From contig DASYCO010000061.1 of the NCBI GenBank assembly GCA_036500145.1, forward strand, positions 11,289-75,288: 64,000 nucleotides of DNA. Reading direction: 5' to 3'. Shown here one piece after another: positions 16,901 to 24,909 of the stretch; position 1 is the stretch's first letter, and each line of letters opens with the position of its first letter. The notes beneath the pieces were generated by a model. The model had not been told where the DNA came from, did not search any database, and worked only from the letters and a program-made list of their open reading frames with translations. This DNA is from CAMAVH01 sp036500145 (GTDB taxonomy: Bacteria > Pseudomonadota > Alphaproteobacteria > SMXQ01). A program made the position numbers and the translations under genes.

Positions 16901-17599
16901 GACGAGGCCTATACGGCAAACCTGGCCGACGTGACGCCCGGCCAGTACGTCATGCTGACGGTGACTGACACCGGGGCCGGCATGGCGCCAGAGGTCCGGG
17001 ACCGGGTCTTCGACCCCTTCTTCACGACCAAGGAGATGGGCCGCGGCAGCGGGCTCGGCCTCGCCATGGTCTACGGCTTCGTCAAGCAGTCGCGCGGGCA
17101 CGTGGCCATCGACAGCGCGCCCGACCTCGGCACCTCCATCCGCCTCTACCTCCCCCGCGAGGACGTCCCCGCGGCAGCCGAGCCGCCCGAGACGAAATCC
17201 CCGATGGTCGATGGCGGCGGCGAACTGATCCTGATCGTCGAGGACGACCCCGACGTGCGGATGCTGGCCAACGCCATGGTCCAGAGCCTCGGCTACCGCA
17301 CCCTGACGGCTCCGGACGCGGGCACTGCCCTCAACGTCCTGGCCGACCAGCCCGGCATCGACCTCATGTTCACGGATATCGTGCTGCCCGGGGGCATGAA
17401 CGGGGCCGATCTTGCCCAACTTGCCATCGAGCGCTACCCAGGGTTGAAGATTCTCTACACTTCAGGCTATACCGAAAACGCTATTCTTCACGACGGGGGG
17501 CTTGAAGGGAGCCGTTTGATCTCCAAACCCTACCGCAAAATCGATTTGGCGCATAAACTCCGCCAAGTTCTGGATGGGGATACGGACGATGGCCGATAA
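13946..17599 (+). CDS. MASE1/multi-PAS hybrid histidine kinase
   Basis: A protein of about 1217 aa. Domains in order: an N-terminal MASE1-like membrane sensor (about eight helices, residues 15-300); four PAS domains (about 325-440, 445-560, 570-690, 710-840; one is the PAS_7 type, DNMAQGLCVYD); a HisKA dimerisation helix with the phosphoacceptor His in GGIAHDFNN (about 853); HATPase_c with the N box (NLVLNARDAM) and the G1 box (DTGAGM); and a C-terminal receiver with the Asp in MFTDIVLPGG (about 1143). It is an inner-membrane phosphorelay sensor. I prefer GTG 13946 after GGGGAAGG; ATG 13910 has no ribosome site. It overlaps the next response regulator gene by 11 bases. Confidence 0.9.
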   Translation: MTSVENLPPAPAGPSSGQDFAPGPVQRKVDTALDLIARIVMTGAASFVTSWIAITLTRTTGSVAAIWPTTAILLAILFRSKPSHWPGYLLAGYAAGVVANLMYGDNLLLAAGLPFGNVVETALAAIVLRRCFPDGVNLREIRQLAAMVIVAMLAAAASGATLGAGILDVVHVGNFWRNWFNWWTGVGTGIVLITPVMLTWRPADDEGGVFSAERMWESAAALACAAVGTAILFNQGIVSLIYALFPLLIWSALRLSVFTTAAVCLVIALVAIPLTAFGHGPLAMLDVTLDIKLRLLQTFLTVITLTALSIAIALQRRNEVETVLRASEQRFRDFADSISDRFWETDENHRFTWRLEPSERLRLWPSIIGKTRFDLAGVDPASDPLWRKHLEDLDAHRPFRDFRYSLRDLNGRLRFRSISGKPIYGRNGKFLGYRGTSTDITDNMETELLATRLGRVVDEALNEIYIVDVQTHHFMFANRRARDNLGYEMEELRDMTVLDICPSLSKDDLLRSYAELDTRRTQTLTLDSAYQRKDGSHYDVEAHLQRFDVSGLSPIYTLIVIDITSRKRVHSELASKSVLLQATLDNMAQGLCVYDKDLRLVGYNQKFVSLLGLPPASISIGSAYADNVARFARHSLGMSEAQIPDYIAERIAEAGTRFMRRRVHRLPDGTIIASNRRPMPEGGFVTTYSDITERVQTEEALRLSATELQEIKASFEAAILASRQILYEWDLGDDNIRWSGETATLLGYAPQELGGLDSLMALVHPDDLAAFESELLKEEEIGVSFHMEYRLRHKNGHYVHVSDVGVYLAGRAGKDKRVVGFIADLTAQKSAAEALRQSDKLMAIGQLTGGIAHDFNNLLAIVRGNLELLDEDLGQASAHHQRIQTAMSAADRGSALTQRLLAFARKQPLEPQATHLNRLIVDMGDLMRRSLHASIKVDMSLADDLWLTSIDPNSLESALLNLVLNARDAMPEGGTLTIETANTRLDEAYTANLADVTPGQYVMLTVTDTGAGMAPEVRDRVFDPFFTTKEMGRGSGLGLAMVYGFVKQSRGHVAIDSAPDLGTSIRLYLPREDVPAAAEPPETKSPMVDGGGELILIVEDDPDVRMLANAMVQSLGYRTLTAPDAGTALNVLADQPGIDLMFTDIVLPGGMNGADLAQLAIERYPGLKILYTSGYTENAILHDGGLEGSRLISKPYRKIDLAHKLRQVLDGDTDDGR

Positions 17600-17954
17600 A
17601 CGACTTCTGGTGATCGACGACGAGCCCGCCTTCGGCGAGTTCGTCCGCGAGGTGGCCGTGCGGCTCGGGTATGACGTGCGGGTGACCGTGCGGGCCGACG
17701 AGTTCGCCGAAATCTACGAATCCTTCGTGCCGACCGTCATCGTCATGGATGTGGTGATGCCCGAGGTCGACGGGATCGAGCTGGTGCAGTGGCTGGCGCA
17801 GGAGAAGTGCCGCGCCAAGATCCTCATCGTCACCGGCTACAACCCGCACTACGCCGACGCCGCCAAGCGCCTCGTCTCCGCCGGCGACCTGCCGAGCGTC
17901 GAGACGCTGACCAAGCCGATCAGCCTCGCCGACCTGCGCGCCGCCCTCTCCTAG
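17589..17954 (+). CDS. Single-domain response regulator
   Basis: A 121-aa CheY-like receiver with acidic pocket DDE near the N-terminus (LLVIDDEPAFG), the phosphorylatable Asp in VIVMDVVMPEVDG, Thr in IVTGY and Lys in LTKPIS. No output domain follows. The ATG lies inside the end of the hybrid kinase gene, so the two are translationally coupled and the regulator is probably this kinase's phosphorelay partner. Its target is not visible nearby. Confidence 0.9.
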   Translation: MADKRLLVIDDEPAFGEFVREVAVRLGYDVRVTVRADEFAEIYESFVPTVIVMDVVMPEVDGIELVQWLAQEKCRAKILIVTGYNPHYADAAKRLVSAGDLPSVETLTKPISLADLRAALS

Positions 17955-17978
17955 TCCCGCTTCCAGGCCACCCGCCCC

Positions 17979-19052
17979 ATGAACCGCCTGACCGCAATCT
18001 CCGGCCTGGGCGGCAAGGGCCCGGCCTGCTTCCTGGTCGAAAGCGCGGGCAAGCGCCTGCTGCTCGACTTCGGCGAAGGCCCCCAGCCCGGCCTGCTGCC
18101 CGACATCGGCTCCATCGGCCCGGTCGACGCCCTCCTCCTGTCCCACCAGCATGGCGACCATGCCGGCGCGCTGCGCTTCCTGCCGCAGATCGGCAATCCG
18201 CCGGTCTACGCCAGCGCCTTCGTCGCGCGCGGCCTGCCGGTGCCGGCCACGGCCCTGCCCCTGCACGGCCAGGCGGAGGTCTGCGGCATCTCCCTCCGCA
18301 CCGGCCGGTCCGGCCATGCGCCGGGCGGCCTCTGGCTCCATCTCGACGCCGGCGACGGACTGATCTACATGGGCGACAACTGCATCGAATCGCCGCTCTA
18401 CGTCAACGACGCGCCGCCCGCCGCCGCGACCATGATCCTCGATGCGTCCTACGGCGCCTACGACCGCCCCATCGCCGACTGCGAAGCCGCCTTCGCCGAG
18501 ATGCTGGCGGCGCCCGGCCGCCTGCTGCTGCCCCTGCCTGCGCAAGGGCGCGGCCCGGAGATCGCCTTGCATCTGCTGCGCCAGGGCGTGCCGACCTATC
18601 TCGACGACGACATCCGCAAGGTGGTGGCGGCCTTCCTCGGCGCCGACGCCGACTGCGTCCGCCCCGAAGCGCGCGACGACCTTGCCCGCCTGCTGACCGA
18701 GAGCGCCGCCTCGCCGGACGATGCCAAGGTGATCCTCACCTCGCCGGCGCCCGCGACCGGCCCGCTGGCGCAGCGCCTGATCGCCGCCAAGGCGGCGGGC
18801 GACGACATCCGCATCGTCTTCACCGGCTATACGCCGCCCGGCACGCCGGCCGGCGACCTGATCGACGAGAAGCAGGCGGACTTCCTGCGCTGGAACATCC
18901 ATCCGCGCCTGCGCGACAACGCGGCACTGACGCGGAGCGTGAACGCGCGCCAGGTCTTGCCGGCCTTCGGCGAAGCCTCGAAGGCGCAGGCGGCCTGGGA
19001 GAAGGCCTTCGCGCCGGCCCGCGTCGTGCTCGCGGAAAGCTGCGAGTTCTAG
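17979..19052 (+). CDS. Metallo-beta-lactamase/beta-CASP-like hydrolase
   Basis: A 357-aa protein. Zinc ligands are H56-x-H58-x-D60-H61 (LSHQHGDH), with H113 and D133 (GDN) following. The part after residue 140 has ATMILDASYGAY and RIVFTGYTPPGTPAGDL, which resemble the beta-CASP segments of RNase J/CPSF-73-type enzymes (EsTYG and fTGYqapGT). This suggests a nuclease or other phosphoesterase. It is 24 bp after the response regulator. The length is shorter than RNase J (about 550 aa), and the identity is uncertain beyond the fold. Confidence 0.82.
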   Translation: MNRLTAISGLGGKGPACFLVESAGKRLLLDFGEGPQPGLLPDIGSIGPVDALLLSHQHGDHAGALRFLPQIGNPPVYASAFVARGLPVPATALPLHGQAEVCGISLRTGRSGHAPGGLWLHLDAGDGLIYMGDNCIESPLYVNDAPPAAATMILDASYGAYDRPIADCEAAFAEMLAAPGRLLLPLPAQGRGPEIALHLLRQGVPTYLDDDIRKVVAAFLGADADCVRPEARDDLARLLTESAASPDDAKVILTSPAPATGPLAQRLIAAKAAGDDIRIVFTGYTPPGTPAGDLIDEKQADFLRWNIHPRLRDNAALTRSVNARQVLPAFGEASKAQAAWEKAFAPARVVLAESCEF

Positions 19053-19056
19053 CCGC

Positions 19057-20718
19057 TTACTTGTCGGCGGCCTTGTAGAGCCATCCCAGCAGCACCAGGA
19101 TCGCCGTCGACGAGAAGATGGCCAGCACGCTGAGCGCCATGCCGGCGCCCGGCAGCCCTTGCGCGAACTGATTGAACACATAGGTCGCCACAGTGCGCAT
19201 GCCGGACGGCGCCAGCATGATCGAGGCCACCAGCTCGCGCGACGCGATGGCGAAGACCAGCAGCATGGCGACGATGAGGTTGGGCGCGATCAGCGGCAGC
19301 AGGATGCGCCATAATGTCATGCCCATGCCGGCGCCGCTGACGCGCGCGGCGGCGTCGAGCGAAGGGCCGATCTGGCGCAGGCCGGCGCCGACGTAGCGCA
19401 CCGGATAGGGCAGCAGCAGGCAGACATAGGCCAGCAGCAGCACGATCGGCGTGTTGTAGACCGGAAACGGCCACCAGCTGCGGTTCCAGGCGAGGATGAG
19501 GCCGACGGCGATCACCATGCCCGGCAGGGCATTTGGCAGGATCGACATGGCGTCGACCAGCCAACGGCCGCGGATCTGCGCACGCACCGAAACGAAAGCC
19601 GCCAGGCTGCCGAGGATGCCCGCGGCGATGGCGGCAGCGCCCGCCAGCCAGAGGCTATTGAACAGTGCATCGAGGGCGCCGGTCCGGTTGGAGAAGACCG
19701 TCTCGAAATGGCGCAGCCCCATGTTGCTCCAGGTCAGGCCGCCCGACAGGGTCTTGCTGAAAGCCGTCAGGATCACGGCGCCCACCGGCAGGACGACCGC
19801 GAGGACGGTGATCAACGCGAAGAAGGCGAAGCCGGCCCAGCGCCAGCGGCCGAGCTTGATGACCGCCTTCTGGCCATGCTTGCCGCTGACCGCGACGTAG
19901 GAGCGGCGCGTGGCGATCCAGTGCTGCAGCATGAAGGCCGCGAGCGCCATGACCACGAGGCCGAGCGACAGCACCGCGGCGCCCGGCAGGTCGATCGGCC
20001 ATTCGGCGAACTTCTCTTCGATGCTGGTGACCAGCACGAGGAACTGGCTGCGTCGGCCGAGGGCCGACGGCGTGCCGTATTCCTCGATGGTGAGCGCGAA
20101 AACCAGCAGCAGGCTTGCGGCCAGGCCGGGCAGCGCGAGCGGCATGGTGATGCGCCAGAAGGCGTAGAACGGATTGGCGCCCGACACGCGGCCGACGTCG
20201 GCAAAGCGCTGGCCGATCACGGACAGGGTGCGCGACAGCGCGAAATAGACGACGGGAAACAGGTGCAGCGCCATGACGATGACGATGCCGCTCACCGAGA
20301 ACAGCAGCTTCTCGGCGTTGAAGCCGAGCAGCTGCGTGCTGTAGCCGGCCGGCTGCAGCGTCAGCTCCCAGGCGAAGGCGCCGATGTAGGGCGGGATCAT
20401 GAAGGGGATGAGCAGCAGCACGTCCCATGCCGCAGCCCACGGCAGGTCGGTCATGCCGCGCAGCACGGCGAGCGGCAGCGCGATGATGAAGCAGCCGACG
20501 GCGACGCCGATGCCGAGCACCAGCGTGTTGCGGAACAATTCGAGCAGCCGCGGGTCGGCGAGCGCCGCGCTGAAGGTCGAGAACGGCTCGCTGAACGAGC
20601 TGTCCGTCAGATGCGGAAAGACCGCCTGCAGCAAGACGAAAAGAACCGGCAAGGCGACGATGATCGCGAGCCCCACGATAGAGACCCCGACGATCAGTCC
20701 GCCGCCTTGCCGTTCCAT
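19057..20718 (-). CDS. Ferric-iron ABC transporter permease (FbpB/SfuB type)
   Basis: A 553-aa inner-membrane protein with two fused binding-protein-dependent permease domains (about residues 60-255 and 340-540), giving about 12 helices. Each half has an EAA loop (e.g. ADVGRVSGANPFYAFWRITM and LDAAARVSGAGMGMTLWRIL). This fused layout is typical of Fe3+ permeases such as FbpB and SfuB. It is last in an operon read ATPase - binding protein - permease, 32 bases after the binding protein gene. Convergent with the beta-CASP-like gene, four bases apart. Confidence 0.92.
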   Translation of the reverse strand: MERQGGGLIVGVSIVGLAIIVALPVLFVLLQAVFPHLTDSSFSEPFSTFSAALADPRLLELFRNTLVLGIGVAVGCFIIALPLAVLRGMTDLPWAAAWDVLLLIPFMIPPYIGAFAWELTLQPAGYSTQLLGFNAEKLLFSVSGIVIVMALHLFPVVYFALSRTLSVIGQRFADVGRVSGANPFYAFWRITMPLALPGLAASLLLVFALTIEEYGTPSALGRRSQFLVLVTSIEEKFAEWPIDLPGAAVLSLGLVVMALAAFMLQHWIATRRSYVAVSGKHGQKAVIKLGRWRWAGFAFFALITVLAVVLPVGAVILTAFSKTLSGGLTWSNMGLRHFETVFSNRTGALDALFNSLWLAGAAAIAAGILGSLAAFVSVRAQIRGRWLVDAMSILPNALPGMVIAVGLILAWNRSWWPFPVYNTPIVLLLAYVCLLLPYPVRYVGAGLRQIGPSLDAAARVSGAGMGMTLWRILLPLIAPNLIVAMLLVFAIASRELVASIMLAPSGMRTVATYVFNQFAQGLPGAGMALSVLAIFSSTAILVLLGWLYKAADK

Positions 20719-20750
20719 GCTCAGTCTTTCGCTTTTCAGCCGTTGCGGGC

Positions 20751-21719
20751 TTACTTCAGGCCCATCACGGTCTTGAACTTCGTCAGGTTCTCGGCGCGCT
20801 TCTGCGGCGAGGCCGGCTCGAGCTTGAGCAGCTTGATGTCGTTCCAGCCCGGACGCTTGGCTTGCACGTCGGTGCGGGCCGGCAGCAGGTAGGCGTCGGC
20901 GGCCAGCTTCTGGCCTTCGTCGGACAGCACGTAGTCGATGAACTGCTTCGCCATCTCGGCGTTCTTCGTGGTCTTGAGGATCATCGCCGGACGCGCCTCG
21001 AGCACGGTGCCGGACGTCGGGTAGATCACTTCGATCTGCTCGCCGTTCGCCTTGGCGTCGAGCGAGCTGTAGTCGACGCCGCCGAACACGGCCGCCTTGG
21101 CGCCCTGCATGACGGGGTTGAGGGCCTGGGCGTTGGCGCCCGGGACGATCGTGCCGTTGGCCTTCAGGGTCTCGAAGAACGTCCAGCCGAAGGACGGCAG
21201 GGCGGCCAGGCCGCTCATCAGGCCGTAGGACGAGCCCGAGGACGCCGGGTCGGGCATCGTCACGAGATCCTTGTATTCCGGCTTCGCCAGGTCCGACCAG
21301 TCGGTCGGCTTGGTCTTGCCCGACTTCGGATTCCAGATGATGGCCAGCGCGGCCGCGCCCTGCGCGACGTAGTACTGGTCCTTCAGGATGTCGGGGACGT
21401 TCTTGGCGTTCGGCGATTCATAGGCCAGCAGCTCGCCCTTCGCCTTCAGGTCGGCGCCGGTGTCCCAGGCGGCCGAGATCAGCACGTCGGCCTGCGGATT
21501 GGCCTTCTCGGCGTCGAGGCGCGCCATGATCTGGCCCGTCGTCGCCTGGAAGATGTTGACCTTCGTGCCGGTCTTCTTCTCGAAGCCCTTGGCCAGGCCG
21601 TCGGCGAGCGGCGCCGGATTGGCCGTGTACACCGTGATCTGCTGCTGGGCGCTGGCGACGCCCGCCATCAGCACGGAAGCGGCCAGAGCGAGGCCGAGGG
21701 TTGTCCGAAGACGAGTCAT
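20751..21719 (-). CDS. Periplasmic iron/2-aminoethylphosphonate-type ABC binding protein
   Basis: A 322-aa protein with a signal peptide ending VASAQQQ, then the class II SBP pattern ITVYTANPAPLADGLAKGFE, the signature of the Fe3+ (FbpA/AfuA) and 2-AEP binding families, with FGGVDYSS and AKQFIDYVLSDEGQKL later. It delivers the ligand to the adjacent permease. Fused permease plus this receptor points to ferric iron, but phosphonate or thiamine-like ligands cannot be excluded. Confidence 0.9.
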   Translation of the reverse strand: MTRLRTTLGLALAASVLMAGVASAQQQITVYTANPAPLADGLAKGFEKKTGTKVNIFQATTGQIMARLDAEKANPQADVLISAAWDTGADLKAKGELLAYESPNAKNVPDILKDQYYVAQGAAALAIIWNPKSGKTKPTDWSDLAKPEYKDLVTMPDPASSGSSYGLMSGLAALPSFGWTFFETLKANGTIVPGANAQALNPVMQGAKAAVFGGVDYSSLDAKANGEQIEVIYPTSGTVLEARPAMILKTTKNAEMAKQFIDYVLSDEGQKLAADAYLLPARTDVQAKRPGWNDIKLLKLEPASPQKRAENLTKFKTVMGLK

Positions 21720-21775
21720 GCAGTTCTCCTATGTTCTCGATTTGGATGCGACGTGAATGCGTATGAGGAAGGCGT

Positions 21776-22876
21776 CTAGTGCGGGATCTCCGTCGGCCCT
21801 TCCCCGAGAAACAGGCGAAGCGGAGCGCGGTCGACATTGACCGTCACCGTGTCGCCGGGCCTCAAGGGCCTGTCGTGCCAGAATTGGACGACAGGACCGT
21901 GATCGTGGGCGCCCCAGCGGGCGGCGACCTCGTAGCGGTCGCCCTTGAAATGCACCGAGGCGACGGAAAAGCTCAGCTCGCCCTCGCCGCGCGGCTGCAC
22001 CGCCGTGCTGGGCAGCATCAAGGTGGACGGTCCCGTGTGGCCGTCGATGAGGTCGGGCATATGCAGCGGCGCGCCGGAGCCTTCCGGATGGAACGAGCCG
22101 TCGCGCGTCTGGCCGCGGATCAGGCTGCCGGACTTGAGGAAGCCCGCGACCCAGGCATCCGCCGGATTCTTGTAGAGCTGCTCGGGCGCGTCGGCCTGGA
22201 TGATGGAGCCGCCGCGCATCACCGCGATGCGGTCGGCCAGGCTCAAGGCTTCGGACTGGTCGTGCGTGACGTAGATCGCCGTGGCGCCGAGCTCGCGCGT
22301 GAGGATGGCGATGTCGCGGCCCAGCGTGTCGCGCAGGCCGGCGTCGAGATTGGAGAGAGGCTCGTCGAACAGCAGCACGCGCGGCGAATCGACGATGGCC
22401 CGCGCCAGCGCCACGCGCTGCTGCTGGCCGCCCGACAGCTCGCCGGGAAAGCGTTCGGCGAGATGCCAGAGCGAGACGCGCCGCAAGGCCGTCTCGATCA
22501 GCCGCGAACGCTGCTCCACCGGACAGCCGCGCGCCGCGAGGGGAAAGGCGACGTTGTCGCGCACCCGCATGTGCGGCCAGAGCGCGTAATCCTGGAAGAC
22601 CATGCCGAGGTTGCGCTTCTCGGCGGGCACGAAGAGCTTGCCACGGGCGTCGGCGACGGTGGCGTCGCCCAGCCGGATCAGTCCCTCGTCGGGGGCCAGC
22701 AGGCCGGCGATGGCGCGCAGGAGGGTGGTCTTGCCGCAGCCCGAGGGGCCCAGGAGCGCGACGAACTCGCCGGGAGCGATGGTCAGGTCGATGCCGTCAA
22801 TGGCGCGCATCCCACCGAAAATCTTCACGAGATTGACGATCTGGACGCCGTTTCCGACGGTTTCGGCGGCTGCCAT
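21776..22876 (-). CDS. ABC transporter ATP-binding protein (FbpC/PotA-like)
   Basis: A protein of about 366 aa with Walker A GPSGCGKTT, Q-loop VFQDYALWP, signature LSGGQQQRVALARA, Walker B VLLFDEPLSNLD, switch His in VTHD, and a C-terminal TOBE domain (from about 270). It energises iron uptake with the two downstream genes. I prefer the ATG at 22876; an in-frame ATG at 22936 would add 20 residues that do not resemble the family. No clear ribosome site distinguishes them. Confidence 0.9.
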   Translation of the reverse strand: MAAAETVGNGVQIVNLVKIFGGMRAIDGIDLTIAPGEFVALLGPSGCGKTTLLRAIAGLLAPDEGLIRLGDATVADARGKLFVPAEKRNLGMVFQDYALWPHMRVRDNVAFPLAARGCPVEQRSRLIETALRRVSLWHLAERFPGELSGGQQQRVALARAIVDSPRVLLFDEPLSNLDAGLRDTLGRDIAILTRELGATAIYVTHDQSEALSLADRIAVMRGGSIIQADAPEQLYKNPADAWVAGFLKSGSLIRGQTRDGSFHPEGSGAPLHMPDLIDGHTGPSTLMLPSTAVQPRGEGELSFSVASVHFKGDRYEVAARWGAHDHGPVVQFWHDRPLRPGDTVTVNVDRAPLRLFLGEGPTEIPH

Positions 22877-23030
22877 TTTGAGTTCCCGGCTGGTGAAAAC
22901 GGCCGGATCATAAGGACAGGGGCGTGACAGGCTCATGACAAGCCGGGGATTTCCTTGCCGAAAGCATAACTTTCGAAAAACTATGGATATCCCTCAAACG
23001 TTCATGTAGCGTTCACATAGTCGACGTAGA

Positions 23031-23254
23031 AATGCGTTGGTGAGTCAGTAACGGGTCGGAGCGCGTGCACAACATATTGTTGCCCCTCTCCTTGGTTTCC
23101 AACGCAAGCCTGTCTTGCGTCACGGCGTCGCCGCCTGGATGCCTACCCCCACCTCTGGCCACCTGCCTGGCCCGCCAGGCAATGCGCCTTATCTCCGACG
23201 TTTCGTTTTCCAGCATTACGCCTGCCCAAACGCCTCCCTTCCGGAGGCGTTTTT
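23031..23254 (+). ncRNA. Structured leader or small RNA ending in a terminator, upstream of phoH
   Basis: This stretch has no convincing gene. Stem A pairs GCGTTGG (23034-23040) with CCAACGC (23099-23105). Stem B pairs ACGCAAG (23102-23108) with CTTGCGT (23114-23120), so A and B cannot form together. A third hairpin, TGCCTGG-CCCG-CCAGGCA, is at 23164-23181. It ends in a canonical terminator (23231-23254), 37 bases before phoH. It could be a transcription attenuator for phoH or an independent small RNA; 6S RNA is one hypothesis I cannot test here. A weak promoter candidate is TTGCCG (22955) with AACTAT (22979). Confidence 0.45.
23231..23254 (+). terminator. Intrinsic terminator before phoH
   Basis: Stem CGCCTCC/GGAGGCG with a short CTTCC loop followed by TTTTT. 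It would end transcripts starting in 22950-23030, before the phoH ribosome site. Confidence 0.8.
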
Positions 23255-23290
23255 CGTTTTTGTCTTTCGTTTCTCTTTATGGAGGTGTCG

Positions 23291-24058
23291 ATGGCTAAAC
23301 GGTCCCAACGCCAAGTCGCAGGGCGTCAGGTTACAGGTCGTCAAGGTCCCGCGTTCGATGCGGAAGTCCATGCCCTGTTTCCCAAAGGCGGTCGACCGGA
23401 GGTCTTCGACGACGATGATGACGGCCGCGACAAGAGCTACGTCCGCAAGGTCCGCCCGCAGAGCGACAACCAGCGCCATCTCATGGAATGCATCGACAAG
23501 CAGAACATGGTGCTGGCCCTCGGCCCCGCCGGCACCGGCAAGACCTACCTCGCCATCGCCAAGGCGGTCGAAGCCCTCGAAGCCGGCAAGATCGAGCGCA
23601 TCATGCTGTCGCGCCCGGCGGTCGAAGCCGGCGAGAGCCTCGGCTACCTGCCCGGCGACCTCGAGGAGAAGCTGGCGCCTTACCTGCGCCCGCTCTACGA
23701 CGCCCTGAGCGACCGCCTCGGCCGCAAGCGCCTGAAGACCATGCTCAGCGACGGCTCGATCGAGATCGCGCCGGTCGGCTACATGCGCGGTCGCACGCTG
23801 AACAACGCCTTCGTCGTGATCGACGAGGCGCAGAACTGCACCTATGGGCAGATCAAGATGCTGCTCACCCGCCTCGGCTGGCATTCCACGATGGTGCTGA
23901 CCGGCGACCCGGACCAGACCGACCTGCTGCCCGGCATGTCGGGCCTCGCCGACATCGCCAAGAAGCTCGAGCCGCTGCCCGACATCTCGGTGGTGCGCCT
24001 GCAGGACCGCGACATCGTCCGCCACCCGCTCGTGGCCAGCATGTTAACCGTGCTTTAA
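23291..24058 (+). CDS. PhoH-family ATPase
   Basis: A 255-aa P-loop protein. The N-terminus is basic, followed by an acidic linker DDDDD. Walker A is GPAGTGKT (78-85), and Walker B is VVIDEAQN (Asp178-Glu179), then SRPAVEAGESLGYLPG and TGDPDQTD typical of PhoH. It is the short form with only the ATPase domain; PhoH-like proteins are linked to RNA metabolism and phosphate stress. The ATG at 23291 follows GGAGGTGTCG; an ATG 12 bases upstream lies at the ribosome site itself. Terminators lie immediately upstream and downstream, so it is monocistronic. Confidence 0.92.
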   Translation: MAKRSQRQVAGRQVTGRQGPAFDAEVHALFPKGGRPEVFDDDDDGRDKSYVRKVRPQSDNQRHLMECIDKQNMVLALGPAGTGKTYLAIAKAVEALEAGKIERIMLSRPAVEAGESLGYLPGDLEEKLAPYLRPLYDALSDRLGRKRLKTMLSDGSIEIAPVGYMRGRTLNNAFVVIDEAQNCTYGQIKMLLTRLGWHSTMVLTGDPDQTDLLPGMSGLADIAKKLEPLPDISVVRLQDRDIVRHPLVASMLTVL

Positions 24059-24116
24059 CCACGATAGCCGGTCCTGCAAGGGACCGGCTGCGCGAAAGCG
24101 GATTTTGAAACGGCGA

Positions 24117-24147
24117 CGCCCGGACAGTCTCCTGTCCGGGCGTTTTT
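24117..24147 (+). terminator. Intrinsic terminator of phoH
   Basis: An 11-bp perfect stem (CGCCCGGACAG / CTGTCCGGGCG) with a TCTC loop, then TTTTT. A smaller stem GCCGGTCC/GGACCGGC precedes it at 24067-24088. Confidence 0.92.
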
Positions 24148-24189
24148 CATGTCGGCACCATGGCGGCCGAGCGGCGTTACGTGCAAGGG

Positions 24190-24336
24190 TTACATGTCGT
24201 CGCGCTGATACTGCTCCTGCTTCAGGCGCTCTTCGAATTCGCGGCGCCGCTGCTTCTCGGCCTCCTGCTTCTTCTTTTCCTCGTCCGTCATGGACGTATT
24301 CGTTTCGGTATTTTCCGGCGTTTTCGGCGTTTGCAC
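24190..24336 (-). CDS. 48-aa highly charged small protein
   Basis: Starts at GTG 24336, five bases after AGGAGG, and ends TAA at 24190. The N-terminus is Thr/Pro/Asn-rich (QTPKTPENTETNTS); from residue 16 comes a Lys/Glu/Arg/Gln-rich helix (MTDEEKKKQEAEKQRRR, then EFEERLKQEQYQRDDM). It looks like one long amphipathic or coiled-coil helix without signal or membrane segment. I do not recognise the family. The ribosome site and codon choice make it likely to be real; opposite-strand frames in the region are longer but less convincing. Confidence 0.65.
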   Translation of the reverse strand: MQTPKTPENTETNTSMTDEEKKKQEAEKQRRREFEERLKQEQYQRDDM

Positions 24337-24488
24337 AAAGGCCTCCTGCGGGTCTGGCCTGCCACATCTAAAAGTTGAGGGAATTTTGTTCCACTACTTT
24401 AGATTGCGGAAAGCATTGAAGAAACTTACAAAATTTTATCATTATTCTATGCTATCTTCTTAAAAAGGCAAATTTGCCGGAGCTGGGA

Positions 24489-24872
24489 TTGACGGTGCAA
24501 ATTCTTTTAGTCGACGATGAAGAAATGGTGCGGATGCAGATCCGTTCCAGCCTCGAACTCGAAGGCTACCAGGTCCGCGAAGCGTCGAACGGCCGCGAGG
24601 CGGTCGAGATGCTCGACGGCTACAAGCCCGACCTCATGATCACCGACATCCTGATGCCCGAAAAGGAAGGCATTGAGACGATCATGGAAGTGCGCCAGAA
24701 ATACGCCGACATCAAGATCATCGCCATCTCGGGCGGCGTGCGCACCGAAAACATGGACTTCCTCAAGATCGCCAAGCGCCTCGGCGCCGATCTCGCCCTG
24801 CCCAAGCCGTTCGGCCGCCAGCAGCTCCTCTCCCTCGTCCACGAACTGCTCGACGCCAAGACGTCGTCCTAA
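24489..24872 (+). CDS. Orphan single-domain response regulator
   Basis: A 127-aa CheY-like receiver: DDEE acidic pair near residue 10 (ILLVDDEEMVR), phospho-Asp in LMITDILMPEKEG, Ser in AISGG and Lys in LPKPFG. No output domain. I choose TTG 24489, six bases after GGAG; a TTG at 24474 or a GTG at 24495 are possible. No kinase is adjacent. The AT-rich run at about 24370-24470 should hold the promoter. The G-V-R-T-E-N-M-D loop in the alpha4-beta5 region is typical of alphaproteobacterial stand-alone receivers. Confidence 0.88.
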   Translation: MTVQILLVDDEEMVRMQIRSSLELEGYQVREASNGREAVEMLDGYKPDLMITDILMPEKEGIETIMEVRQKYADIKIIAISGGVRTENMDFLKIAKRLGADLALPKPFGRQQLLSLVHELLDAKTSS

Positions 24873-24909
24873 GAAGACCTCGCCTTAAGTCATCGGAGTC
24901 TCGCCAGCC

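Noticed and set aside
13964..17419. 1151-aa minus-strand frame opposite the first hybrid kinase
   Set aside because: High-GC third positions leave the antisense frame open; the product is repetitive Arg/Asp/Val and the plus strand has all kinase motifs.
23031..23254. SRP RNA, RNase P RNA or tmRNA
   Set aside because: The conserved GGAAGC-type SRP loop, the RNase P GAGGAAAGTCC core and a tmRNA tag frame are all absent.
23065..23298. 77-aa frame in the phoH leader
   Set aside because: Composition is Pro/Ser/Cys-rich, it runs through hairpins and the terminator, and it has no ribosome site.
24160..24378. 72-aa hydrophobic plus-strand frame
   Set aside because: It is the mirror of the 48-aa charged gene (Glu/Lys codons read as Leu/Phe) and lacks a ribosome site.
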